A stretch of DNA of 64,000 bases from Bettongia penicillata ogilbyi (GCA_023548195.1 JAJHZJ010000399.1:7879100-7943099), one strand, 5' to 3'. Positions 12,286 to 23,660 are shown, counted from the first letter of the stretch. The notes: generated by a model from the sequence alone, not told the origin. A program made the numbers and translations.

Positions 12286-13479
12286 GCCTCCATTTGTCTG
12301 GGTCTACAGGACACAGACACATGTTCCCCTGTAGTCATCAGTTTCTGAGGAAACACTCAATGAAGCCTTACTGATGACTCCGCAAGAACTTAAACTTAAT
12401 TCTAAGTGAGTTAGAGCGAGATTTGCATTTTTTGGTGCTAATATAGTTTTGAAGATCCCTTCTCAAGCCACTGAAAAACAAAGCTGACTTTATCTAAGAC
12501 TGCCCCTCTGGATGCAATCTCATTTATTCTGTCAATGTCGTTTGTTACCAGTACTCATAGTTTTCTGTGCCACACAGACAAGAGAAGAGACATGAGTCTC
12601 ATTTTCCTAACTGACTGGAAAACAAAGAAACTGTCTTTATATTTGGACACAGGAATTTAAAAAGACATTAAAATAATAAGCCTATCATGAGCCAAGGTTC
12701 AAATATGGCAAAGGGTTCTATCCAGACAAATTTAAACAGATTTGAAAACAGCAGAGCAGGGAGAGGGGATGTTGCATCATCCACAAAATGATTATTCATC
12801 AAAAAAACTATACTATAGGGGTTTTTTGCTACACAAAGACTCAGTAATGTTTTTACAATCATGCTTCTGTCTGACCATGAAGCAAAAGTGTAATCTTTAA
12901 AATGTTATTTCGTGAACCTTAAAATGAGCAATATAGACGTTTTGAGGAAAAAAAGGTTAAAGTAGTAGGAGAGAAAACAGTTACAAGAGTATAAAGTCTC
13001 CACTATAAAAAAGAGGGTATTATAAACCCCTTTAAATTGATACTAAAAATCTGCTGGTCTTATTTTACATTCTGGCCTTTTTTCTCAGTATTTTTAAACT
13101 AAACTTCTAATGACATTTAAATTATTCTTCTTCATTAGGACTTGAGTAGCAATTTCCTCGCAGTTCTATTTGTAATAATTGATTTTCCTTTCATACACAG
13201 GAATCAAAGGTTTTCTTCTTTAATAAATTAGCTTTCTTATAAATTCTCTGTCCCATTCAATGCATCCAAACTCATCAAGCAAGTTGGAACACAGCAAATG
13301 GAAGTATTTGCAACATTAGATAACATCAAACAAGTTAGCCATTACTTATAAAACCAGTAGCTTGCATATTCCCTCAGTTCTATCTCCTGCCACAGTTGGG
13401 AGGGGTAGAATAAAAGCAAGTAATGTGAGGAGGAAGGAGCTTAGGGAGGAATCCACTTAAAAATTAACCCAAGATGCAT
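12286..13479. other. Unassigned
   Basis: Non-repetitive by eye. No coding signal beyond short open frames. It could be part of a larger conserved region with 13480-13870. Confidence 0.4.
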
Positions 13480-13870
13480 GAAGCAAGCAGCAATTTTTAA
13501 AATCTATAAATAGACAGCTGGCTAATAGTTATTACATTCAATAATTTAGCATGATATGCATGACAGCTTCGACCTCCAAATAATTTAGCACCTTGAACTG
13601 AGATTAAATGCAGAACATTAATTTTTCCCTCTTGTTGTCAAGCCAACCACAAGGCCCATCAAATCCATTTAAATAAAGCTTGCATCATGTAATAATATTA
13701 AAGGGAATAAAATATTAATATGGGCCTGTGGTAGAACATTGGCCCAAGGAGCCACAGCAAGGCACCTTTAATTTATTACACTGACAATCTGCCTTTGTGA
13801 TAAAAGTGGAATTTAAAGCTCTAACTAGGAATTATTCTTGAGACCCATAGCATGACTTCACTTTTAAAAG
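13480..13870. other. Candidate conserved noncoding (enhancer-like) block
   Basis: Unlike its surroundings this block shows no repeat signature. It is dense in homeodomain-type cores (TAAT/ATTA), a TATGCATG palindromic core and GATAAAAG/CTTTGTGATAA motifs. A 12-bp word AATAATTTAGCA occurs twice, 39 bp apart (13540-13551 and 13579-13590). The texture resembles mammalian developmental enhancers, but conservation was not tested. Confidence 0.35.
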
Positions 13871-14670
13871 GTTAGATATTCTTGCAATGCCCAGAAAACT
13901 TGGAATTATCATGAAAAGGAAGTCTTGAATAACAAATTAATTGTACTAATTTGAAGTGAGTGTAATATATCAGGAATCAGTTTATAAAGACAGAAAATAT
14001 AAAGGAAATGAAGAAAAACTTGTAAAATGAAAACCATTTCTGAGGTATTAGCTGACATCAGCCATTTTACTTGCCTGAAGGAAAACAAAAGCCATTTATT
14101 AAATTTGTGCTGGAAAGAAGGCTATTTCTGTCATAGGTACAACTGTCACAGATCCAGCTAGCAGTCACTAGATAAGGATGTTAAGTACCAGTTCATTTGT
14201 CATGAGGTTTTGTTCTCTAGTGCTAACTAGTTCAAATATAAGACAATCATAGTGCTAAAAAACGCCTCCTCTCAAGGAAAGTGCAGAACTAACACGACCA
14301 AACTTCTAGAGAGCAAGGCAAGAGAACAAAGGAACATAAATTCTGTTATTCAAGCACCATGGAACCTTCAGTCAGAAATTTACACTTACCATTCCTCAAT
14401 TCCTCAGTTCTAAAATGCTGATAGAAGAAAATTAGATAATTAATATGACAGTGGCCTTGAGAAATTACATGCACCATGAAAATATCAGGAATTAGTCTTT
14501 TTTTTTTTGCAAAATTAGTCACCACAATTGACCACCAAAACGTTGGCTGCCAACTCTCTCTGCTGTACACTGAGGTATGATGAGTTCAGGATCTAGGTAA
14601 GAGGAGAGAAGGCCCACATGCAATTTGTTTCTTGCACAACCTCGTGCAAGTCTTTTCTTGATCATAAATT
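13871..14670. other. Unassigned
   Basis: AT-rich single-copy-looking DNA with no recognised element. Confidence 0.4.
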
Positions 14671-14917
14671 TGTTGTTGTTCAGTTATTTCAATCATGTTC
14701 ATCTTTTTGTGACCCTATTTGAGGAGTTTTCTTGACAAAGATACTGGGGTGGTTTGCCATTGCCTTGTCCACCTCATTTTACATATGAGGAAACTCAGGT
14801 AAACAGGTCTAAATGGTTTTCTCAGGGTCATACAGATGGTAGTTGCCTGAAGTCAAATTTGAATTCAAAATTTCCTGATTCAAGACACTCTAACCAATGA
14901 GTCACCTAGCTGCTCCT
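14671..14917 (-). mobile_element. RTE-tailed tRNA-type SINE (MAR1/WSINE1 type)
   Basis: The plus strand starts with the complement of the SINE tail (TGTTGTTGTTCAGTTATTTC) and passes GACAAAGATACTGGGGTGG and GAGGAAACTCAGGTAAACAG. It ends at the complement of the promoter end (TGAGTCACCTAGCTGCTCC). Imperfect direct repeats flank it: ATCATAAATT at 14661-14670 and ATCACAAATAATT at 14918-14930. Family name is from memory. Confidence 0.85.
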
Positions 14918-14930
14918 ATCACAAATAATT

Positions 14931-16165
14931 GGTGCCATTTTTAATATCACATATAGTGTTGGTTGAACATTAAAACCATCGTTTTTTGTCCTTAGGAACA
15001 GAGTCTTGTTTCAAATTCTGCTTAGTTGCAGAAAGATAAGCACCATGTCTTTATTAAGTGCTACTTGATACAAAATTAAGGAAGTGAGAAGGATGCGATT
15101 TTGAGAGAAAACATTCTAACTTCCAAAAGACTATTTCTGGACAGTCTTCCAATGTATTATTTATTCTTGGCAAGGACAGTTATGAAGGTCCTGATATATA
15201 CCAAAAGCATAAAAAAGTCAATAATCACTTCTTTTAAAAGCTTCAATTCTACTGAATTTAAGTAGTTGGGGGTTTCATGCATGGAAGGTACAGCATCTAG
15301 GATTATAAATCTAAAGTCAAAAGGAATCATGGAACTCATCTAGTTTGGTTCTTTCACTTTATATGTAATCCATGTAACCTCTGAGGATCATTATACCAGC
15401 TTCCACTCCCACTGACTTGGATACATCAGAGGTTAGAGACACCAACTCTCTCAGAGCTCCATGGGGCAGCACTGAGCCCTTGGGGCAATGGGGTAATTCT
15501 TTAATGCTGTTGGCTCAAGCCCCCACCAATGTTCTCTCCACTTCAAGGTTATCAGTTGAGAATAATTACTCAGCTGTGCTCAAACAAGTGTTAAAAATGG
15601 GTATTTACTACTAAAAGCATCTAGTACAGAAGTTTGTAATATACTCTTCCTCAGGTATATCCAGAGATGAGAGGAAAGTGGGTTCAAGGCCAAAAAATCA
15701 CATTTGGCAAAGAAATAACTCCTTTTTCCCCATTCAAGTGGTATTCAAGAAATTTCCCTTAAATGTGCAGAATCTTATCTATTCTTGGGTTCCCATGAAC
15801 ATGTTGCCAGTGAATTCATGGATGCTACTAGGATACTGATTGGAAGATGGGAAGCCTAAAATCTTCTGAATCCTTTTAAACTCTCAAGGTTTTCATCTGG
15901 CCAAAAGGAGGCGGCTTCTTCTTCTCCACTCCTTGCCTCACTAAATTCCTTCTAGAAATGTTTGGGGAGTAGATTCAGCTAGAATTTCATACTTGACATA
16001 ATTTCTGGAAGTCAATACCTTCTCAGACTTGCTTGATAATTTATCAATGATCTCTGGGGGATAGCCCAGTTTCCTTAGTCTATCCCATATTCCTGAGTTT
16101 TAAAAACATTTTAGCACTTAGTCTAAGAACTATGAGTGATCGCTTGATTGAGACATATTCTCACT
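14931..16165. other. Mostly unassigned
   Basis: A short L3/CR1-tail-like fragment is visible at 15295-15365 (GGATTATAAATCTAAAGTC…GGAACTCATCTAGTTTGG). The remainder, including moderately GC-rich 15400-15620, matches nothing I recognise. An LTR is possible but unsupported. Confidence 0.4.
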
Positions 16166-16530
16166 TTGCTTTTGTTGATGTTGGTGGTGGTTTTCATTTT
16201 TGGAAGATGACCAGTGACATCATGGAGTGATTTCTTCATTGGTGTGTGAATTGAATTTAAGTGAGTTGCACAAAGTCATCAGCCTCACTTTCTCTTCCAG
16301 AGTCGTTTAAGTGCAGTAGCAGGACAAAAGGCAAGATAACTGGTGATGGCTGGGGATTCAGTGGATGACCTTGGCACTTGAACATATGACCAAGCACTAA
16401 GAACTCCCAACTGTCCTCACGGCCATTAAAACAAATTGTTCTCACCCACCCATTTCACTGGGGGATGTTTTCACATGCTTGGGGAAGACATCCCCCTAAC
16501 TCACCAATGAGTTTCAGGCCTGTTAGTTAC
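16166..16530 (-). mobile_element. RTE-tailed SINE (MAR4-like)
   Basis: Plus-strand order GGAAGATGACCAGTGACATC, TTGAATTTAAGTGAGTTGC, CATCAGCCTCACTTTCTC, CCAGAGTCGTTTAAGTGCAG matches the other copies at 25.3, 27.7 and 49.5 kb. The right part, with CACTGGGGGATGTTTTCACA, appears to be the 5' portion of a longer form. Edges are approximate. Confidence 0.7.
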
Positions 16531-16638
16531 TCTCAACCTGATTAGTCCATCTGCTGTATTAATAATGCATTTTTTGTTTATTACTAATGTAATTTTTCTT
16601 CTTGCTGAGAAGATTATTCCCATCCATTAACAGGCCCG

Positions 16639-17100
16639 TGTGACCTGCTTAAATCACATGGAAGCCTCAGTCACATGGAGCAGGAAGGGTGGAACAGGAA
16701 GAATTAGAGATGCACTGAGAGGAAGTTAGTCAGAGAGCAATCAGAACTGGGAAAGGCAGCTGACTAGAGTAAGTAAGAGAGCTTGTTTGGATTTGTTTAA
16801 GAGAGTTGGTTTGTGGGAAGCCAGAGGGAAGACTTGGGGACGGTGTTACCCTCTGCATTGTTATTGTGTATAGATTTCTTTGTTGCTATGATAGATTTGT
16901 CTTTATGGTGTCTGAATAAATGTTTTGACTCTGTCTTCCATGTGGAGAGTCTGTTGTATTTTGTGATTCAGAATTGTGCAGGCATATTCATGGCTGCCAT
17001 AGGTGCTGTGAATATTGTGTTGGTGCTACGTACGCTGCAAGAGTTTTACTGGCATGTGGATGCTGTGCATACTATAGCTTCTTGGAGCCACAGGTGAAAG
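16639..17100 (+). mobile_element. Probable retroviral-type LTR
   Basis: Begins TGTGACCTGC and carries a polyadenylation signal AATAAA at 16915-16920, followed by a GT-rich stretch (TCTGTTGTATTTTGTG) typical of the R-U5 part of mammalian ERV LTRs. A 94-codon frame (16813-17097) overlaps it and shows no gag, pol or env motif. The right edge and target duplication could not be fixed. No internal proviral sequence is adjacent. Confidence 0.45.
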
Positions 17101-17189
17101 TTCAGTGACATGTGTTCACCTAATTAAGGTATCGAGGCTAAAATATTAGAATTTTATGGGGTAGTTTTGACCCCATACTTGAGACCCAT

Positions 17190-17345
17190 AAAAGCTAAAT
17201 TAACTATTTGTTCAAAGTCACACAGAGAATTAGCTAGCAGCTAGACTAGGTTTTAAACTCCGCTCCTCTGACTCCTAATCCAACCAATAAATAAATATTT
17301 ATTAATCACATAGTATGTGTTGGGCAATGTGCTAAGTACTATCCA
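17190..17345. mobile_element. MIR scrap and L2 scrap
   Basis: 17190-17280 is a plus-strand MIR 3' part (GTTCAAAGTCACACAGAGAA, TAGCTAGCAGCTAGACTAGG). 17285-17345 is the complement of an L2 tail (ATAAATATTTATTAATCACA, TAGTATGTGTTGGGCAATGT). Confidence 0.65.
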
Positions 17346-17828
17346 TATTATCCTAGACTTGAATTTGGGTACTTCTGGCTTAGGAAGAGAAAAATGTGGC
17401 TAATATGCTCTTTTTTCCCCTTTTGGTTCAGACTTGTAACTTTATCAGAATTGGAAACTTACATATAAAAACTCCTTCCAGTGACGTAGATGGACTGCTC
17501 ATCTGTAAAAGAGATTTGCTTGGGATCCTGAGAAGTAAAATGTTACCCCATAAGGACATAAATATGGCTAATATGTTTGTTTATAGTTCAGGATAAGAAA
17601 TGGTCAACATATCCCCATGGTTTATTACTGTCATCCACTAAATCACAAACAAAATGAACAGACTACAGTTTGAATTCTTGCTTCTCTGCCTCTGTAGTCT
17701 GATGGAACTGTATAATGAGTCTTATAATTAAACTTCCAAGGACTTACAAAGATGGCTGTGTGAAGGAGCCTAGTGCAGGACTCAGAGGGACACAAATCTG
17801 GTCATAGGAAAAGAATCTTTTGAAATAA
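17346..17828. other. Unassigned
   Basis: No element recognised. Confidence 0.4.
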
Positions 17829-18805
17829 CAGTCCTTAACCTTTTTTGTGACATGGGCCCTTTTGTCAGTCTGGTGAAAACTATGAAACTCTTTTAGGAAT
17901 AATGTTTAAAAGAAATCAACTATAGTGAAAATAAAGATGTATGTTTTTTTCCTCATCAAATTTCTGAAATTCTTTAAAATATATACATGAACAGCTGGTT
18001 CACTAATTCATTGTTGGTGGACCTGCAGCTGATCCAACTATTCTGGAAAGCAGTTTGAAATCATGCCCAAAGGTCTATAAAAATGTGCAAACCCTTTGAC
18101 ACAGCAATACTGCTTCTATTATCCCAAAAAGATCATAAAAATGAGAAAAGGACTCATATGTACAAAAATATTTATAGCAGCTTTTTTTGTGGTGGCCAAC
18201 AACTGGAAAATGAGGGGATGCCCATCAATTGGAGAATGGCTGAACAAGTTGTGGTATATGAATATAATGGAATACTATTTTGCTATAAGAAATGATGAAC
18301 AGGAGGATTTCAAGAAAAGCTGTAAAGACTTATATGAACTGATGTTAAATGAAGTGAGCAGAACCATAAGAAAAGTATACATAGTAATAGCCACAATGTA
18401 CAAGGACTGATTTTGATAGACTTAGCCCTGCTCAGCCATGCAGGGACCTAAAACATTTCCAAAGGACTCATAATGCAAAATTTTATCCACATCCAGAGAA
18501 AGAACTATGGAGTAGGAACACAGAGTGAAACAAACTATTTTCTCTTTCGTCATGTTTTGTTCTGCTCATGGTTTCTCTCATTAGCTATAATTCTTCTATG
18601 CAACATGGCTAATATGAAAATGTATTTAATAGAAATGTATGTGCAGAACCCATAGAGGATTTCATGTCATCTTAGGGAGGGAGGAAGAGAAAATTTAACA
18701 CTTATGGAAATGAATGTTGAAATCTGAAAACAAATAAATTAATAAATTTGGAGGAAAAAGGAAAAAAATCTATTCATGGACCCATGGGTCCATGGACATC
18801 AGATT
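17829..18805. mobile_element. Nonautonomous hAT-type DNA transposon split by L1
   Basis: The left end reads CAGTCCTTAACCTTTTTTGTG and the right end reads CCATGGACATCAGATTAAGA then ACTCCTG. The terminal inverted repeats are about CAGNNNTTAACC and its complement. The left arm (17829-17992) contains CCCTTTTGTCAGTCTGGTG and the right arm begins at about 18767. A second, intact-length copy in opposite orientation lies at 37191-37407. The 774-bp insert between the arms is an L1. Confidence 0.7.
17993..18766 (+). mobile_element. 5'-truncated L1 3' end inside hAT element
   Basis: Contains the ORF2 C-terminus landmarks (CATTGTTGGTGGACCTGCAG, AACAAGTTGTGGTATATGAA, GATGAACAGGAGGATTTCAA) and the L1 3' untranslated region, ending in an A-rich tail. 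An imperfect 15-bp direct repeat flanks it, AATATATACATGAAC (17978-17992) and AATCTATTCATGGAC (18767-18781), identical at 12 of 15 positions. Confidence 0.85.
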
Positions 18806-19664
18806 AAGAACTCCTGTTTGGAAAGATTCTAATCAAAGCACCACTCCCCAAACAAGATGGGGAGTGATACTCCATGATAATTAAATTATATCTTAAAATC
18901 ACCAACACCAGAACTTAAATTTAAACCACCTACATTTATGTACAGAGGTTGGCTAGTGGTACTCTTACCCAAATACTCTCAGCAAGTACAAGGTTTGAGA
19001 CAAGTACAGATCCCTTTGCCTGATCAAAATAGATTAGGTCAAATGTACTGGGCACCATTTTTTGACAGTGCAGAAATGCAATAACAATATTTTACTCTAT
19101 GCTTTGGCTTTTGATTTTCTCTCAAAGTGACAAGGTATCAACCAATGTTCTTTGTCGCTGAACCTACTGCTTCAATCTAGGTTTTAATTTCTATAGAATG
19201 AACTACCTGAATTAATTAGTTTAAATGAATTGTGTCTATGATATCACTCTCCTGGTCTTATTAATTAGACAAAATTTAAAAGAAAGTCATTTTCATTCCA
19301 GAACCATCTTCCAGTATGTATCTTATCCTAGGAACTGTTGTTGTTATCACATTACTATTATTATATTAGGCATTTCTATAACCCTTCACATTTTCTGCTG
19401 AGTAATTAAGTTAATCATTAAATATTATTCCTCATCACAAAAGTAAAATGAGAAACCACACTATTGACCCAACTAACCAAAGAGAAAAGGTCAAAATGAA
19501 GTTTAATGACTTGTCCAGGATCACAGAAAAATGATCATAAAGGTGGAAATGGCTGTCTCACTAAGGGTCTATTACTCTTTTACCGTGATGGGTGAACAAG
19601 GATAAACAGCCTCTCCCAGCACTGTCTTACTGTGCAGGCATCAAGTAGAGTTGTCAACACTAAT
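18806..19664. other. Mostly unassigned
   Basis: A weak MIR 3' fragment lies near 19498-19550 (AATGACTTGTCCAGGATCAC). Otherwise no recognised feature. Confidence 0.4.
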
Positions 19665-19845
19665 AACTGACATTTACCTCTAGGCTTTAGTGTATGTGAA
19701 GCACTTTCCATACATTATCTCACTTGAGCCTCCAATAAACCTGTGGGATAGTCACTAGTGATGATTTTCATCCCTCTTGTAGAGAAGAGTAAACTGAGGA
19801 CAAGAGAACTTAAGTGACTTAATGGTGAGCCAGCTAAGCAGTATT
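19665..19845 (+). mobile_element. MIR-type SINE
   Basis: GAAGCACTTTCCATACATTA, TCTCACTTGAGCCTCCAATA, AACCTGTGGGATAG and GAGTAAACTGAGGACAAGAG follow the MIR 3' half in order. Confidence 0.75.
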
Positions 19846-19889
19846 AGTTGCTAACATTTATGTAGTGAGATAAGGCTTACATACACTTC

Positions 19890-20020
19890 TTGAAAATAAA
19901 CTGCATCATAGACATACAATTTCTTGTATAATTCTCATTCTTGTTTTTCTTTGCATATTGAAATATTTGTATTTGTTGAAGCTTAAGTTCACAATTAAAA
20001 AAAAATACCATATTATCTCA
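19890..20020. repeat. Low-copy repeat, copy 1
   Basis: Shares GAAATATTTGTATTTGTTGA and AGCTTAAGTTCACAA, followed by an A run and ATAC, with 21290-21430. Weaker similarity extends about 70 bp upstream. The A run suggests a retrotransposed or 3'-tailed unit. Family not identified. Confidence 0.6.
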
Positions 20021-20044
20021 TTTGATTAATTCCTCCTAACACCT

Positions 20045-20115
20045 AACTAATTGGTGCAATGGATAAGAGTTAAAGCCAGGTAGATCTGAATTCAAATCCT
20101 CCCTCAGACATGTTC
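20045..20115 (+). mobile_element. tRNA-derived SINE 5' fragment
   Basis: TTGGTGCAATGGATAAGAGT, then AGATCTGAATTCAAATCCTC and CCTCAGACA, matching the 5' (promoter) end of marsupial MIR/MAR SINEs. Confidence 0.6.
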
Positions 20116-20900
20116 TTATACTTGTGAAGTTTTTTTTGTTTGGTTTGAATTTGTACCTAAGTGCATAGACAATCATTCAAGCAGTGTAATAACTTCCTTA
20201 TGCAAAGGCCATGCTAGTAACCTGTGAGGATATGTACTTTGACTTCTTTATCCAATATATATGAAAACTTAGTACCAAGACATATAAAAATCTCTTTCCT
20301 CACACCCCTCACTGATGTAAAGCATTGGCAAAATGGCTGATCCCAATGAAAGGTGCAATCTGCAATCTGTTAAATCTACACAGATTTAACAAACCTATAA
20401 CAATACTGAACTAATACTCTGGGTCACAAGATTTCTATGCCCTAAGTAGCTAAGCTAGTCATTGATAGGGAAAAGAAAAAAAATTTTTGCCCTTTTCCCT
20501 ACCCTTAGTTCATAATGTTAAATATCCATATGACCATGTTATTGTTTAGCAAGTTCAACAGAGCTCTGCCATTTTGCATTTTACAATCTAAAATATACAA
20601 CAAGTAGCTGAATATATGGAAACATGAAAGCAGTCTACATGTTAAGAGACAAACTATAACATAATTTTAAAATGGCATTTAAAAAAAAAGTTTTAACCTT
20701 TGATGAATTTTATCAATGTAAATTATCTTTCTAGTTATGCTTGTCCATTCTGTTTGAGTCTTGTCTTCTGCTCCCATAAATACATAATAAGATTCCTTTG
20801 AATGAATTGGAGGCCACTCTGAATATTGCATAATATCACACAAGCATTTTTTTCATTTTTAATTGTTTTATTTCATTAATATTTCACACATATATTAAAA
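20116..20900. other. Unassigned, contains a perfect hairpin
   Basis: No repeat family recognised. A perfect 10-bp stem with a 4-nt loop lies at 20368-20391 (arms TGTTAAATCT and AGATTTAACA, loop ACAC). Confidence 0.4.
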
Positions 20901-20904
20901 TTTT

Positions 20905-21260
20905 TAAAACCATTTTTTAAATTTTGAGTTCTAAATTTTCTCCCTCTCTCTCACCCTTCTCCTTTTCTTGAGAAGATAAGCAGTTTGATATGGATTATAC
21001 ATGGAAAGTCATGCAAAATATATTTTCATATTAGCCATGTTCCAAAAGAAAGTACAAAATAAAACAATAAAAATAAAGTTTAAAAATATGCTTCAATCTG
21101 CATTCAGAGTTCATCAGTTCTCTCTCTGCAAGTGAATAGCATTTTTCATCATGGATTCTTTGGATCACTGTCTTTCACAGTTGATCATCCTTACAATACC
21201 AGGCAAATTTTTTTTCAATTTTTGAGTGGCTGCAAAACGGTGTTTTCTTAAGTTGGAAAA
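20905..21260 (-). mobile_element. L1 3' UTR fragment
   Basis: The plus strand shows the complement of an L1 tail: AAATTTTGAGTTCTAAATTT, TCTCCCTCTCTCTCACCC, then GCTTCAATCTGCATTCAGAG and TAGCATTTTTCATCATGGAT. It is closely similar to 45945-46290. Confidence 0.75.
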
Positions 21261-21289
21261 ACCTACATCATTTACATCATAGTCTTCTT

Positions 21290-21430
21290 AAAAATAAATG
21301 TGCACAGTAAGCACTCACAGTTTTTTATTTGTCCCTCTTACTTGTCATTATTTGTTTATTCAAATATTTGTACTTATTGAAGCTTAAGTTCACAAAAAGT
21401 AAAAAAAAATACAACCAAATTATCCACGTC
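21290..21430. repeat. Low-copy repeat, copy 2
   Basis: Counterpart of 19890-20020 in the same orientation, with CAAATATTTGTACTTATTGA, AGCTTAAGTTCACAAAAAGT, nine A's and TAC. It begins just after an L1 tail but is not part of it. Confidence 0.6.
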
Positions 21431-21904
21431 ATCAATAAAACCTTTAGAAAAATTACACTATACTAGCCCTCATCCATTCCTTCTAGTACTCAGTGCTATA
21501 AAATATAGTCTCTATGCAATGTTTAGAAAATAAGAGGGTCATATGTTGGCCAAACTTTGTGATGAAATGGCCTGTGAATGAGTATGGCATTGAATTACCA
21601 CATGCCATACACCCAAGGAATGTTCAGGAAACAATCATGATATTAAACTGGCAACAAGCTCTAGTCTCTTGTTTTATAGGAAAAAAAATTCTGAGATCTT
21701 ATTCAACCTTACATTTCATCTTACACTATTCAGAGATCCAGTGAACTCTTTTCCATACAGAACATGAACTCAAGTCATCACATATCTCCATGTAAAATTT
21801 TCTTTCTGATTCCATTTAGCTATCTGTAAAATGGAGGTGTCCTCATTTGTTCTTCCTTTCAAATAGGCCCATGATTAGAAACCAGTGTCTTCTGTTCCTA
21901 AAGC
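21431..21904. other. Unassigned
   Basis: A 76-codon plus-strand frame (21514-21744) has no recognisable domain. No repeat recognised. Confidence 0.4.
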
Positions 21905-23660
21905 TTCAAATTCACAGAATCACAGTATTTGAGTATTGGAATAGACTTCCATGGTTATTTAGGCCAATTAACAGATGAAAGGAATTTCTGGTACAAAGTA
22001 TCTACCAGGGAGAATCTACCACCTTCTGAGGCAGACCATTCTACCTTTGGACAGTTGTTGGAAGGTCCTTAATGTCATCAAGCCTAAATGTGTCTCTCTG
22101 AAATTTACCTTCATTGCTCCTGATTTGCCCCTGTGGGGCCAAGAACAATTCTAATCCCTTATCCTAACAGTTCTACAAACACTTGAGTGTTCTCATCTCC
22201 AAGCTAAATGTTGCCATTGCCTTCAACTAGTCTTCACACACGACATGGACTCAAGACACTTCAACATGCTGAATACTCGTAAGCTTCTTCAACTATGAGA
22301 CCCAGAACTAAACACCATACTTCAGAAGAGGCTTATCACCTTCCTTTTCCTAGAACCTATAGCTTTCTGACTGTGTTCCAAGAATGCATTATTGTATTAA
22401 ACTGTTAATGTTGAATTTGCAGCCCAGTAAAATCTCAACAATATTTAAAAGTTAATTATTGTCTAAACACATCTCCCCCTCCTGCATCTGTGAAGTTGAT
22501 GTTTGTACCCAAATGTAGACTTTACAGTTGCCTTTAATGAATTGTACCTTAAATTGAACCCATTCCACTGGCCCTTTCCACTGATCTAGTCAATATCCTT
22601 TTGGGTTTTGGCTCTATCATTTACGTTTTAGTGATTCTTCTCAACTTTGTATCATCTGTAAATTTATGAGCACACAATCTATGATGTTATTCCAGATAGT
22701 AATAAAAACATGAAATGGTATAGGTCTTACAATGGATCACTTGAGCACTTCACCGGAGACCTGCCACAGTCACCCTGAGTCTAGCCACCCTACCAGTTCT
22801 AAATCCTTTGTTTGTGTTATTGTCTAACTTATAGCTCTTCATATTCTCCAGTAGAATTCTCCCTAGAATACAATGTCTTTGTGTCACTTCTTCATGACCA
22901 TCATGTGACTCCTTGCCCTGTGTGAGTCATCCATAAAACAGTAGTTTTAGCAAGTATAAGTTTTGCATTTGAACAGCTTGACCAGCCCATCCATATGAAA
23001 CTTAGCAAAAGGTTTACAGAAAAATGCACAGCATTCCCCTCAACCAGTTTATTTAGCCTATTTTTTAATAAAAGTAAATTTGGGTCATCTGACAAAACCT
23101 ATTCTTGATGACATCATTCTCCTTCTTTATAATGACTGTTTCTTTCTTTAGAGATTAAAAAACCAGTTCTTTAAATCTGTTCTAGAATTTTCCCAGGAAC
23201 CAAAGACATATCTGTTGACCTATGGTCTGTTGAGCCTCTTTTCTTTCCTTTTTGGAAAATCAGAACATTCACCTTTCTCCAATTTTATGAGTTCCTTTTC
23301 ACTTTCCATGGTCTTTCAAATGTTACTGTCAGTAACTCAGCAAATCACAACTGTCAATTCTTTCAGGACCTGGGGATATAAGCCCCTGATCTGAGCCCAG
23401 TGATTTGAATTTATCAAGGGCATCTAGAAGTTCTCTTACCATCATTTTACATATCTTGGATGATGATTGCATTAGTCAGTTTTGTTCTGTCATTTCTAAT
23501 GGGTCATTCTCATTTACACAATAAACTCTTTTACACAGAAAACAGAAATAAAATGCAAATTAAGCAATTCTGACTTCTCTATATAGACAGTAGCCTATAT
23601 CCCTTCCACTGAAAAGTTCCTATCCCTTCTTTGATCATCCCTTCCCCCAAAAATGACTTT
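21905..23660 (-). mobile_element. Long L3/CR1 LINE copy
   Basis: The plus strand starts with the complement of a CR1-clade tail (TTCACAGAATCACAGTATTT, GGAATAGACTTCCATGG). It continues through the 3' untranslated part (CTACCACCTTCTGAGGCAGA, GCCCCTGTGGGGCCAAGAAC, AGACCCAGAACTAAACACCA). From about 22560 it enters the complement of the RT-encoding ORF (CTAGTCAATATCCTTTTGGG, CTTTGTATCATCTGTAAATT, TGAGCACTTCACCGGAGACC, TCTAGAATTTTCCCAGG, TTTTGGAAAATCAGAACATT). Homology is interrupted only at 22880-22996 by an RTE piece. The ORF is heavily decayed. Confidence 0.85.
22880..22996 (-). mobile_element. RTE LINE fragment inserted in L3
   Basis: About 117 bp nearly identical to part of the larger RTE copy (24511-24628): TGTGTCACTTCTTCATGACC, ATGTGACTCCTTGCCCTGTG, CATCCATAAAACAGTAGTTT, TGAACAGCTTGACCAGCCCA. 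L3 homology resumes on both sides. Confidence 0.8.

Noticed and set aside
16813..17097. 94-codon open frame with hydrophobic stretches
   Set aside because: Overlaps a probable LTR including its polyadenylation signal. No known domain, and no start context or splice support.
20116..20330. Small structural RNA gene (snRNA, Y RNA or 7SK-like)
   Set aside because: No U1, U2, U4, U6, Y or 7SK sequence signature and no promoter box found.
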